64,000 nt of DNA, taken from contig CM062386.1 in NCBI GenBank assembly GCA_031310005.1, forward strand, positions 2,914,001-2,978,000, written 5' to 3'. Below the pieces are notes generated by a model that saw only the letters and a program-made list of their open reading frames with translations, searched no databases and was not told where the DNA came from. Position 1 is the stretch's first letter, and each line of letters opens with the position of its first letter. The translations under genes and the position numbers were made by a program. Below are positions 32,401 to 43,743 of this stretch, piece after piece. The DNA is from Dactylellina haptotyla. Its lineage: Eukaryota; Ascomycota; Orbiliomycetes; Orbiliales; Orbiliaceae.

Positions 32401-34679
32401 AAAGCCACGAGACTCAACTCGCGAGCTAGTTATGATAATTTGCATATTTTGATTTGTATTGTATTTTTATATAATGGTATATCAGGGAGGAATGAAGCAG
32501 CTATTATCACATTTCGAGCTATAACGCCTATAATATATTTAATTTATAGTATTGCAATCGGAATTCGGTTCCAGATGACCTGGGCCCGAGGTGGGTCTCG
32601 AAGCGGGTCCCGAAGCTGCGTTGCGTGTGGTATTGTTATTATAGCGGATTATTTGTGTTGTCCGACAACGCGTCTATCTGCACCCTTTTCAACGCTTGGC
32701 TGATATCAATTCACTATAATTGCAATCGAGGCGATATCATGACGATGATGTGATCAATTGGACATTAATGCCGCGGATCGCCCTGGTCGACAGAACGGGG
32801 ATTGTACTTGTAACTCTCAGCAGCCTGGGCGAATATTAATCTCGCTTTTGTAGACGGCAAAGGGCAAGAGGTTTCTCACCTGGGGACGTGGGAAGCCGGA
32901 GCCTGGACCCCGGTTGTGGGCTCGTTGGTTGGTCGTGTGCAGCTCGCACCTCGCCTCCTTCAAACCCAGACAGTTTCAATCTATCTGCCCGGTCGCGGCA
33001 ACAATTTACAATTTTTCTTTATTGTCTACTCCGTAATGAGCAAGAGAACAGACAAGGCAAGCAAAAGGGAAAAAGGAGACGAGCTTCCAAATATTCGGCT
33101 CGCAATCAAATTCCCTTTTTTGCTCTTGTTTTTTCTTCGTGGGCCACGGGTTCCTGAAGCAAACCCCGTTTTAAAGATATTAAACTGGAAGCTTCCGCGG
33201 GCAGGCATGCGCAGGCCAGGTATCTGTAGCTAAGGTAGGCGGAACGAAAAGGAACCCCCTTTTCATTGAGCGGCGAGAGCGCGCAACCAGGGCGTCATCG
33301 TTTCCCTTTTTTATTTCTTGCTTTCGATCTGAAAGGCGATCTCGGATTCGAACAGGATGATGGACCGACGTGACTGAAGCAGGGGCACGACGGTCGCTGT
33401 GGTTCGCATTGACTATCTCCAAATTTGGCCCGCAACTAAACATTCGAAGGGTGCAACGATATGCACTACATGCACTACAAACATTGCATGCATTGCAGAT
33501 AAAAAGAGATGCAGTGAATGATATCTTTAGAAGACGAGTAAATGGCCGTTGAACGCCATCAGGCGCCCGCCGTCGACGCGAGCGAGAGCCACAGATCCTC
33601 ACGCTGACATTTTTCTACGAACGCTTGCTTTGTTTCATGAGCAATCGCTCGCTGACGGTGCTCCTGCTGCTTCCTTCCCGGATTCCGGTCAACGTATGGT
33701 TGGCGTTTAATCTTGCCGTTGGATTTGAGGGTTATTCAGACGGACCCCTGGGCGAGACATTGTGAGGGAATCTCAACAGCCGAGTGGTCCGACAGGCCCA
33801 AATAGCCAGGAAACGACAAATAATTAGCCAGGAACCGAGAGAGAGGGGAAAACCAGGTGTTTATGTTTCCTTCGGATGATGAAGGTGCGAAAGGGCGGGG
33901 CTCTGGTGAGAGGGCCTTAGAACTTGGCGGTTTCGAAGTGATGAGATATCACGACTAGCACCGAAAAGGGCGGCTGTCATCCCACCGCCATCAGCCTACG
34001 GGACAGCGCCCTACGCAACCAACGGTGGGTCCTGACTGTGGCGATCAGGAGCATGCAATCTAACTTAATTTTCTCGACCCTGGAACCATGTTCTCTCGTG
34101 TCCCTTCGAGATCTGGGCAACCAGCGGAGGACCAGAGCTGTGCAGAAAGGGAGTGCATAGTTAGAAGGCGCTATAATGCGAGTGCTATAATAACGCTCGA
34201 CGACCGTCTTTTGAGAAAGCTCTTTCTTCCTCTCTTCTCTCTCTAGCCTGCGGCTGTTGCTTGACGTTACCCAGTTCTTCTCTTTCCGTTCTTTACGAAC
34301 GCCACACTCCTTCACTTTCATTCTTTACGTTTTGGTTGTTGGATACAACACACGTTCTCTTTCGCAGAACCATTCGCTCTTTACGTGCAGTCCGCACCAG
34401 AATTAAAAGTCCCAAAGATACAGAGCCCAGTTGCTTCTTGTATCACCACCGGAACGAATTTGATATTTGTTTCGAAGATATCTGTTTGATCAGATATACT
34501 CAGGAATTCCACTAGCTGGATATTTCGCCATCTGTTGTTTTTTTCGCTCTTCAGCATCTTTGAGAGATTAGACTGGGTCGTCTATAGTTTGCAGCGCAGC
34601 TACATTTTTTTTATATTCTACCAACAAGCGGTATTTATTAAAAGAATCTTTTTGAATTTTTATTATTTATATTTTCAAA
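32401..34679. other. 2.3 kb upstream region of the AA9 gene
   Basis: No gene is supported. Open stretches at 32888-33602 and 33977-34321 lack protein character. A pyrimidine-rich run near 34224-34256 (TCTTTCTTCCTCTCTTCTCT) resembles the CT-rich tracts found before fungal transcription starts, which would give the AA9 gene a leader of about 400 bases. The segment 34590-34679 is strongly AT-rich. Confidence 0.5.
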
Positions 34680-36374
34680 ATGAAGGCTACTTTGATTACT
34701 CTTCTCTCTGCCGCCTCGTCGGTTATGGGACACGGGTTCGTCCAAGAATTCTTGATCGGCGGACAGCGATATGCTGGTTCCCTTCCGTTCTACGACCAAT
34801 ACCAGAAGCCGGCGCCGGACCGTATCACCCAGCCCTTCTGGGAGAACGGCAACTCCTTCGTCGACGATGTCACCAGCGTTGATATCACCTGTAACAAGGG
34901 CTCTAAGCCGGCCAAGCTCGTCGCGAAGGCCCCCGCTGGCAGCGAGGTCAAGTTCTTCTGGACCGCGTGGCCGGACTCCCACAAGGGCCCTGTTATCACC
35001 TACCTTGCCGACTGCGGCGGGGACTGCACCACGGCCATCGGCTCGCAGCTGAACTGGTTCAAGATTGATGAAGCCGGTCTCCTCGCCGATGGCACCTGGG
35101 CCGCCGATGCGCTCCTCAAGAACAATAACACCTGGTCCCTCACCCTCCCCAGCAAGATCAAGAACGGCCAGTATCTCATGCGCCACGAGATCATTGCCCT
35201 CCACGCTGCCCACGAGCTCAAGGGAGCCCAGTTCTATCCGTCTTGCACAAACATCGAGATCACTGGTGCCACCGGCGAGAACTCCCCGGAGACCGTCAAG
35301 ATCCCCGGAGCGTACTCTGCCTCCGACCCCGGTATCTTTATCAACATCTACTACCCCAAGGTCACCAACTACACCATCCCCGGACCTGCTCTCTACAAGG
35401 AGGACGGTACCAGCCCCGCCGGTCCCACCAGCGCTCCACCTCCACCAACCCTCTTCACCACCGCCCCAACTCTCTTCCAGCCCACCACTGCCACTTATGA
35501 GACTTTCGTCCCAACTGATACCCAGGGCGTCTTCCCTAGCGGAAACGCCCCATCCGGTACCGCTGGCATTGATGCTACCGCTACTTCTCAGGCTGCCCCG
35601 GTCCCAGATGCCACTGAGTCTCCAATCCTCTACCCTACTGAGACCGAGGAGGAGCCAGAGCCAGAAGAGACCGAGATCATCACCACAACCATCTACACGA
35701 CTATTGCCGGCCAGTCTGTCACCTTGACTGCCGTGTACACCACCACCCCACCACCCGGCTGCGACGCAGAAGAGCCAGAAGAACCAGAAACCACCTACGT
35801 CCCAGCACCAACCGTCGAGCCAGTCGGTGCCGTCTGCTCCGAAATGGAGACCGTCACAGTCACCGGCGTCCCTGAAACCGTCACCGTCACCGACTCTGTC
35901 ACCATCACTGTTACTGCCACCCCAGTTCCAGAACCCACCCAAGAGCCACCGGTGACATCCATCGAAGCCGTCCCAACTCAAGCTCCCACCACCACCAGCG
36001 CCCCCGTCGCCATCCCACCAACATACACCTCAAACATCCTCGACCCAATCTCCACCGACCTCCCACCAGGCTTCTCAGTCATTCCATTCCCCACTGAGAC
36101 TCCCGCAACCGTCAAGGACGTCCCCACCGCCACCTCCGCGCAGCCGTACGAGCCATCAGGCACGGGTGCTCCGCTGACCGGTTACGAATCAGCCCTCACC
36201 CGCCGCGACTGCGACGATGCGTTCATGAAGTGCCAACGTAGCTACGAGGGGTGCATGAAGCGCGCCAAGAGAAGCGGTATGCAGACTCGCAGCTGCGAGA
36301 AGTTCAAGCGTGACGTCTGCGTTGAGGGATTGAGGGGGTGTGATGCTAAGATTTGGGGATACGCTGCTGTCTAA
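34680..36374 (+). CDS. AA9 lytic polysaccharide monooxygenase with long Cys-ended tail
   Basis: Single exon, 564 residues. Signal peptide 1-17 leaves His18 as the mature N-terminus, required for the copper histidine brace. The second brace His is His101 (SHKGPVITYLADC). His169 lies in QYLMRHEIIALH, and the axial Tyr is Tyr186 in AQFYPSC. The catalytic domain ends near residue 240. AA9 enzymes oxidatively cleave cellulose or hemicellulose outside the cell. A 270-residue Pro/Thr/Ser/Glu-rich tail follows (with Val-Thr repeats such as ETVTVTGVPETVTVT). There is no CBM1. The tail ends in a basic module with six Cys (511, 518, 525, 539, 547, 554; spacing C-x6-C-x6-C-x13-C-x7-C-x6-C). This terminal module is unusual. 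Codon use is strongly C-ending, unlike neighbours, suggesting high expression. Confidence 0.95.
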   Translation: MKATLITLLSAASSVMGHGFVQEFLIGGQRYAGSLPFYDQYQKPAPDRITQPFWENGNSFVDDVTSVDITCNKGSKPAKLVAKAPAGSEVKFFWTAWPDSHKGPVITYLADCGGDCTTAIGSQLNWFKIDEAGLLADGTWAADALLKNNNTWSLTLPSKIKNGQYLMRHEIIALHAAHELKGAQFYPSCTNIEITGATGENSPETVKIPGAYSASDPGIFINIYYPKVTNYTIPGPALYKEDGTSPAGPTSAPPPPTLFTTAPTLFQPTTATYETFVPTDTQGVFPSGNAPSGTAGIDATATSQAAPVPDATESPILYPTETEEEPEPEETEIITTTIYTTIAGQSVTLTAVYTTTPPPGCDAEEPEEPETTYVPAPTVEPVGAVCSEMETVTVTGVPETVTVTDSVTITVTATPVPEPTQEPPVTSIEAVPTQAPTTTSAPVAIPPTYTSNILDPISTDLPPGFSVIPFPTETPATVKDVPTATSAQPYEPSGTGAPLTGYESALTRRDCDDAFMKCQRSYEGCMKRAKRSGMQTRSCEKFKRDVCVEGLRGCDAKIWGYAAV

Positions 36375-37825
36375 GTACTAAGGTAGCTTATGCTTAAAAA
36401 AGTTTCTATCGGCGAGTGTAAGATATTATGTTATTATCCTTCGAGGATGACGTGACGGATCTTTCGCAGCGAGTGAAGGTTCTTGATTTTTTTTGGTTTC
36501 TGGATTTTCTTTTGTATTGCAGCTAGCTTGCTTCCTGTTGATGAACGGGTGGGGGCTATTTCGGTTCTTTTGTAGATATTTGGTAGAATCTAAAGATACA
36601 TTTTGTATAAATTTTTATCCGTCGTAAATCTGTGAAGTCTATAAGATATGCTTGTGTAGTGACCGATTGGCAAGTCTGGTTACGAGACTGCCTCGAAGTG
36701 TCGAATTGGACTGCCAAAAGATAGTGTGTTGCATTTTGGCTTGCACATCCCAAATAGGATAAGGCAACACAGAAAATGTTACAAGACAGTACCGAAATGG
36801 AAAACCGGTCGTGTGTTGAGCCTTCTCTTCAGCCTATAAAATTAGACATCGCCATCGTTCTTTCCCTCACCACGTACGCATTCCTTCTACATATTCCACC
36901 ATTTGTCACTCACACTCATTTTATTCATCATCATCATCATCACAATCATCATCATAATATCACGCTGAAAGCTCACTAGAAGACCGCTCTTCAAACCTGA
37001 AGAAATCTCTAAAAGCGATAGTTCACACCCTTCGAGCTCCTCTGCATGCAACCTCCACCAATATCAACTTGAGCAACTTTACAGCTGATGCTAGCTCACT
37101 CTCAATCTATTGATATATTCTTATCGCCGGACGTGTCCTACTGATACACCCTGGCAACTGATTCGATTCATCGGTTAATATAACCACGGTCACAACGGTC
37201 TCGTTGTAAGACTGATCTCCTCACACGGCTTTCCTCGGCTGATACGTCATATTGAAGAGACTATTGAGATATTCTCGTTGACAGATACTACAGGGGTAGT
37301 CTACATAATAGACAGGTCGGATATATTTGCCGGTTCTCCTTTATGTCGGGCTATAGCTTTCTGCAACGGATAGTCTATTCCTGTCGTTGCCGGGCGCCGA
37401 CTCTGCACTTCATATAACCATCAAAAACTATAACTTGGCTCCTACCACTACTTGCCTCACCGATATAATCTGGTGTTTCGCTGCTCATCTCAACCAATAT
37501 AGCCTGGTGTTCGAGTCACCCAATTCTCGTTACGAGGCTGTGACCAGAGTATTTTGAAAATTCAAGCGTCGGAGCTATCAATCTCGACTCATCAAATAAA
37601 GACTTACTGAACCGGCAAACGTCTGTCATATTTGAGAGGTTACTCTTACTTTCGAGAAGCTTCCGCCTTATTTGATGCCGCAAAAGACATTTTTGAAGGG
37701 TTTAAAACGAAAGTTCTACTAGCTGATTGTGTCAGGCTAAGCAGGGCAAGAGGTGAATAACCTATAATTTGGCAGAGCATATAAGAAGGTATACTTGACA
37801 GATTGCATATATCCGCAACGACAAC
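36375..37825. other. Intergenic, no gene recognised
   Basis: 1.45 kb. It contains an imperfect CAT/CATAAT microsatellite at about 36926-36960. Otherwise it is stop-rich in all frames. The AA9 terminator lies at the left end and the promoter of the next gene at the right. Confidence 0.5.
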
Positions 37826-40800
37826 ATGGCGCCAGGTGGATTTCTATATTCTCCTATCGCGCCAGACTTTGCAGGAACCAAGCAAAAAGCTGAGAACACT
37901 GTTGCCAACGAGGACTCTGCAATATTTCCTGATGAGCTGAGTAGAGAGTCTGGGAGCCAGAGGTATAAACACGAAGATGCAGTTGCTCCAAGCACGATCA
38001 CGACGTTTGGGAAACCTACGAGTCGCTCTACTCTTAACTCTGCTACTTCACAACAGCCCTCTGTGGACAACGGAACTCAATACTGTTTGCCCGAAAATGC
38101 TAGAATCCGAGGTCAACATTCTGATGAAATATCACAAGATATTGATGTCAGCACTGACAACCGACGATTTCAGCAAGCATCTAGAAAATCTTCTTCGCTA
38201 ATGACGACTGATGCAACGGATGAACCGAATTCTATCGATGAAGGCCATAGGTTGCCTGACTCTGCTGTTTCCTATGCAGCTTCTACACGCCCGAGCGAAT
38301 GGGGTCTGTTTCACTTTAGGCGGGAGGCAACACCCCTCAAGGAACCTACTGGAATCTTCACTCCGCGAAAGGTTATTCATCCCGGAGAGGCGAATCATAT
38401 TCTTCCCACCCTTGCAAAAGAAGAGAATCACCCAAGCGCTGGCGAACAGGATGGTTCTGACAACGACGATGGCGACGGCGGAGCTGAACTTCTACTTGAC
38501 GAGAATACTCATCCGCAGGGGTATACGCCTGACCTGACGGATGAACACGGAAGAAGAAAAATTTGTTTTCAGCAGCCTTCTGGTTCCCATTCATCTAGTC
38601 TCCGTTCTGAGAATGACAGGAGTACTACATACCGAAGAGCGAGCTCGAATATCCTCAACTTTTCAAACACAGTACTTGGACGTCACGAGAGCGTACTCGC
38701 AGCCCAGCAGAAATCTCCGGGGTCCGCTCACTCTGATAACATTCCCGAGAATACAAACCAAATCTCTAGTCCGCGAGATTCGACGTCTAAGTTTTTTCAA
38801 AGGTCGGCTTCTTCGATAATTCACAACAATACCGATTCGAATAACGCTTGTCATGCACTTTTTGCTCCCGTGAGCCCATATGATTCGCTTCCATATCACC
38901 CTGGCACAATGTGGTCCCGCAGCTTACAAGATTCCGACGCCGATGAATCCACGTTTGCAGACGCCTGGGCTAAGGAGTCTTTATTATATGACAGCTTCTT
39001 ATCTGATTCGCAGGAACCTGCTTCTATTGATATTGTGTCTCCTCAATCGATCGATCCCGTTCGCTTGGCTCATACGGTACCCCCGCGAATGACCACGAAA
39101 AGCTACAGGCATTTAAAGATCATCGAGGATGAGGATTTGAAATCTAGGTCGTGGGTCAAGAGTACACCGAAGGTTAAAAAGTGGTCTTCGAGAGATAGGG
39201 GGTTGCAGGAGAACTACTCAACCTTGAAAAGATCTGATGACGGCGAACGTTTAACACCACTTCGGGAGGGCTTTTTAAATCACTTTAACAGTCTTGAACT
39301 TGGGCATCTGAAGAAGTTTACAGCAACAGAAGAGAGGAAGGCACTCGAGCTCCTCTGTGGCGTTGGTAATATTAAACTTGGGGAGATATCGTCGGCTCAG
39401 GAGCTACGCCGCGCACTAGACCAGAAATCATCAATGAACTCTGATGATTTCATGGATGTGTTGAATGAGATTGAAGAGCGGCATATCGAACTCCAGAGAG
39501 AAAAGAGTTATTATATTCGTGAACTCGAACAGGAAGAGGAGGATGGCTCGGATTATGACACCTACATGGCGAAGCTGGTACCTCCGATCCCCTGCACGCC
39601 GGGTTAGAAGCCCGTCGAACGAGGCTGGAGGTCTGCTGATGGGGGATTAATCTGTGTCAAGGAAGGCGATGTACCGAGCTTTGTCTACCTAGGCCCTCGG
39701 TGGGAAGACCAGATAGACGAATACTTGACCATGGGTCCACGGGCGCCGGTGTACTGGTGGACCGGTGTTAAAAGTACCGACGATGAACATATAAACCTCG
39801 ATTTATCATATAAACTTCTCGGATTGGAAACAAAATGGGAGGAGAGCGCCAGTGGCCAGTACCTCGCAGAGTTGGTTTCCCCAAAATCAATTTGTTCTGC
39901 TAAATACTGATATATATACTGATAGCATAAACGACAGCGAAACTTCATCTGAAGCCTCCGAAGAGGAAGTATCATGGGCCAGCAGTCTCCTAAATCCACG
40001 GCTGATGCTGACGTGCAATTCCGTCCACGGAAGCAACGTCGACCTAACGTTCGATCCGGAAGAACTCGACGTCCCAACACTAGACTTCGAACGCAACTTT
40101 GAAAAAATGAACTGCAAATTACAGCACCAATACCCCAACAACGCCACCATCCACAAATTCAACCAACTCGGCCAAATCACAATCTCAAAACCGCCCCCTC
40201 GGGATAAAAAGAAGTTACCGAAAAGCTGTCTGAAAAAACTGCAGCCGAAAGAAAGTTCGAAGAATAACAAGGATGATAAATCCACCCGCTCGAAAAGGAA
40301 TAGAGACCGCAAACGTGTCGCGTTCAATTTGAGTGAAGACGACGCTGGGTACGCGGATACATTCCACCCGAGGGGCGTGCGGTGGTGTACTCGCGTTCTC
40401 AAGGTATTCAAAAGGGACGATCAGGTTAAGCGCGGGTGGCATGATGTACTCCCCTCTGTTCGTGCGGGGTTCACGAGGATTAAAGGGTTTGAAAGGTATA
40501 TCTTCCCCTCTTATATCCGTCGTATTCTATATATAATTTACCTAACAATTACGAAATAGATACTACCCACGATTCCTACAGCCTCCAAAGGGCACACACA
40601 GGACGCAGACGAAATCCAAGGAAACAGCATACTTTATGAACCATATCGCCCGGTTCAAACTCGGCTTCCCCCCTTCTAACAACAACAGCGCTGAGGATAC
40701 GTATACGACACCATCAATTCGAGTCATTTTAGAAAAAATCCTCAAAAGAAGAGAGAGGGCGAAGATTAGAAGCGGGGAAGACCAGGGGAAGGATATATAC

Positions 40801-41016
40801 CGATACGACATCTTTACCCGCGTGGTGAGCGGGAGGATGAAACGGGTGGGGATGGTTGATCTTGGTATTGATGATGGTAGTGATGACGCTGCGGGAGCGG
40901 GTTCGCATAGAGCGCCGATGAATGGGAAAGAGCCGGGTGAGTATTTGGTTTATGCGGGGGCACGCGTGCATAGCTTGATGGAGATGGGGGAGGGTGAGAG
41001 GGGAGTTGATGTTTAG
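37826..41016 (+). CDS. Large unknown protein with PP1-docking-like motifs
   Basis: Four exons: 37826-39577, 39662-39858, 39926-40495, 40560-41016. Introns are 84, 67 and 64 bp; the first two donors are GTACCT, the third is GTATAT with a CCTAACAA branch point. All keep frame, giving 991 residues. An alternative is that the first frame ends alone at 39607, but exon 2 has clear protein character (VYLGPRWEDQIDEYL) and needs a donor. Residues 1-460 are Ser/Asp/Asn-rich and probably disordered. Around 500-580 a helical acidic segment occurs. Residues 740-783 are very basic and contain SCLKK and then KRVAF (779-783), which fits the RVxF protein-phosphatase-1 docking pattern. No enzyme domain, signal peptide or membrane helix is seen. 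A nuclear or cytosolic regulatory role is inference. Confidence 0.7.
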
Positions 41017-41393
41017 GTGTATTAGGGGAAGGGAGAGGGTAGATAGTCTTATCTATATTGCTGGTTTCAACTGACAGAGAATATTAGACTCAAGTGGTGG
41101 TGGAGGAAGTTAAGGCGAGATGGAAGTTAGACTAGATTTTGTCCAATTAATCTTTTATGCTTGAAAATATTAATTAATAAGAATCCGAGAAGCAATTGTG
41201 TATTTCCCCCCTTTATAACTAGTGTAAAATTTATAGCAAATTACCGCTTAAGGTTATACAAGCACAGCGTATAGGTGCCAGCTTCTAGCTAGGGTATATC
41301 AGATTCTATAGATGTGCTTATATACTAACAGATATATAATGTTCCACGGAACCAGTATTCGGTTCCACTGAATGATATTTTTCAGTTAGAACA
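41017..41393. other. Short convergent spacer
   Basis: 377 bp, AT-rich, between the 3' ends of the large unknown gene (plus) and the ankyrin-subtilase gene (minus). It presumably holds both polyadenylation signals. Nothing else is recognisable. Confidence 0.5.
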
Positions 41394-43743
41394 TTAATAC
41401 GCCCGATCGACACTTTCTAGGGCGATTGATATTCTCTGCCATATCTTCTCTCTGCTTTTTTCTCTCGCTCTGATATTTGAATTTCCGAGTAGCTTGGACG
41501 GAACGACGCAATCATAACTATCATCCCTTCCTCCCTTCGCCATAATCGCAAAAATTGCAGCCATACCATCGACTGTTTTCAATAACTTGATATCTTCCGG
41601 GTCTGCCTGTACATCACTTTGTTTCGCGAAATCGATCACCAACGCCGCCACAGCTGCGCCAACAAATGTCGCGTACGAAGTTCCACTTTTCGTCTTATCT
41701 TTCAGGTGCGAGTACACAGGGACATCCTGACCTAGTAGCGCGAAGTTGTTGTCCCTCCTCTTCGGTTCAGGATTGAACTCATTTTTAGCCTTGCCCATAC
41801 CGCTACACGCGAACATACACATGAGGGCGCTTTCAAGATACATCCTGGCAGGGAACGTAATGCCTTTGATGGACCCGTAGTTTGAGGCGGCGGCAAATAT
41901 GATGATATGCTTAGCGGCGGCGGCGCGCACTGCGTCGCGAATACCCTCATGAGGTGAATGTAAGCCACTCGCGATAGTTATGATATCGACATTCCAAGTA
42001 TTGATAGCATGGTATATGGCTTTAGAGATGAGGCCCGGGGTATCTGATACTGCTTCCTTGCCCTTGAAGACTCTTGCGATGTATAGGTCTGCATCTGGAG
42101 CTATTTCAGTTACGAGATCGACACCTGTGGACCCGTGACGAGTTTCGTCAACCATGACATTGTCCTCAGTGATGAAGTCTTTGTATTCTCGATTAGTGCG
42201 AGCTGGGGGTGAGATGGATGGATACCGCTGTCGATAATTGCGATTCTGACGCGGTCTTCATCGCTAGTATCACCCTGAAGCACGCATTGTAGTCTTTGGG
42301 TGTCTTGTAACCACCCCGCAGCAGGGTTTGAAGTTGATCTGATTTTTGGAAATTCGTTAATGTTGATGTCAAGTTATTTTGGGTACTTATCATTGTAGAG
42401 TATACTTACATTGCCTGCGTAGCTCCATACCAAACTGGCTCGTCTAGTTTCCCATTTCGTTCGAGGGTTTTTCTACGCTCTTGCTCTGATGTCCGTTTTA
42501 AATATCTCCTTTTGTTCCATTCCATGGCTTTTTCAATCTCTTCTTTGCAAACTTCTTCGTCGAACGACAGAGGCACCTGAATAAACTGAGGTGGGTGGGA
42601 AACGGTTTTCGACTGTAGCAGTTCCCAAAGTTCTGGATTCTCGTTCCTTCCCACCAAATCAATAGCCGTATAATGCGCCGCATTCGCCAGATTCGAAATC
42701 GCTCCTCGGTCTAAAATCAATTTTATGACATCAATCCCAGCCCGATACTTCACAGTACCTGAGTATTCTGGCTGCACTGCGATACCAAGTGGCGTATACA
42801 AGCGTGAGAGCATTATATGTAACAATGTATTGCCATGGTTATCCACGGCGTTGACATCTGCCCCATTGTCAATCAAAATCATCATAATATCCGCGGGCGG
42901 TGATCCGATTTTCGGGTCTCTCTCTTCCAGCGTATAGTGTAACGGCGTTCGCCCGTCTTTTGCCCTTCCGTTTGGGTTGGCCTTCGCTTCCAAAAGCATT
43001 CGCACCACATCAGCCTTGCCAGAGCTCGCGGCTATGTGTAACGATCCTATTTCATTTTTGCTACCGTGCCACGGAGCGTCGACGTTGGAGATATAACGGA
43101 GGATAAGGTCGATGATGCCACGAATACTGCGCTTTCTTTTCTGATAATTAAGCTCCCAGGAGTATTTGTCTTCCTGCGAAGCGGCTTGCACCGCCAAATG
43201 CAGCGTTGACCTTCCATCAGCAGTCTTGTCGTCAGCAGAGCATTTTGCTTTTTCCAGTAAGTATTTTATAATTTCTAGCGTAGAAGTACTAATCGCACAG
43301 TGGAGTGCATTCAGTCCACTTTCGTCGTAAACCGACAAATTCGCGCCGTGCTCAACAAAAAGTTTGATGATCGGCAATTCGTTAAACCATATCGCGTAAT
43401 GAGTCAGACTTGTCTTGCGCGCTAGAGAGTTGACATTTGCGCCCTTGTCGAGAAGGAATTCGGCAATCTTGGGCTTGTTGCATAAAATTGTGCGATATAG
43501 CGGTGCGTGTCCCCAAATGTCTTGCCGGTTTATTTCAGCCCCATTATTAAGGAGAAGTTTAACCATGCTAATATCGACCTGGTCGACTGCAAGGTTGAGA
43601 GGAAGTTCATTTCCAGGAGTATTAGGAGAAACACCGCTTTCGAGAAGCCTCAGGACTTCGCTCTCGTCGCCGATTCTGATTGCAGGGCTGAGTTCATTGG
43701 GCGGGGGCCTTGTGTCCTGTACTTTGGACAATCCCAAAAACAT
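41394..43743 (-). pseudogene. Ankyrin-repeat/subtilisin (S8) fusion gene, frameshifted
   Basis: Exon 1 42410-43743 (about nine ankyrin units, starting MFLGLSKVQDTRPPPNELSP) is joined by a 71 bp intron (GTAAGT ... TTAACG ... ATCAG) to exon 2 41394-42338. Exon 2 opens with a linker, then VRIAIIDSGIHPSHPQ containing the catalytic Asp (Asp481). A one-base shift within about 42190-42215 then changes frame. The next frame reads NREYKDFITEDN and carries the His (DETRHGSTGVD), APDADLYIARVF, the oxyanion Asn (AAASNYGS) and the Ser (SGTSYATF), ending at 41394. All triad residues are thus present, but no GT-AG intron repairs the frame. Either the gene is a fresh pseudogene or the base is an assembly error. 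No signal peptide is present, so an intracellular protease of the ankyrin/NLR type is inferred. Confidence 0.8.

Noticed and set aside
34638-35981. 447-codon open frame on minus, Gly/Trp/Asp-rich
   Set aside because: It is the exact antisense of the AA9 gene, whose third positions are strongly C-biased and so keep the opposite frame open. It has no domain character.
36776-36979. 67-codon frame with a His run
   Set aside because: It is produced by the CAT microsatellite and has no other protein character.
42205-42230. 24 nt GT...AG stretch that would repair the subtilase frame
   Set aside because: It is far below the minimal intron length seen elsewhere in the window (about 46 bp) and would delete the conserved residues after the catalytic Asp.
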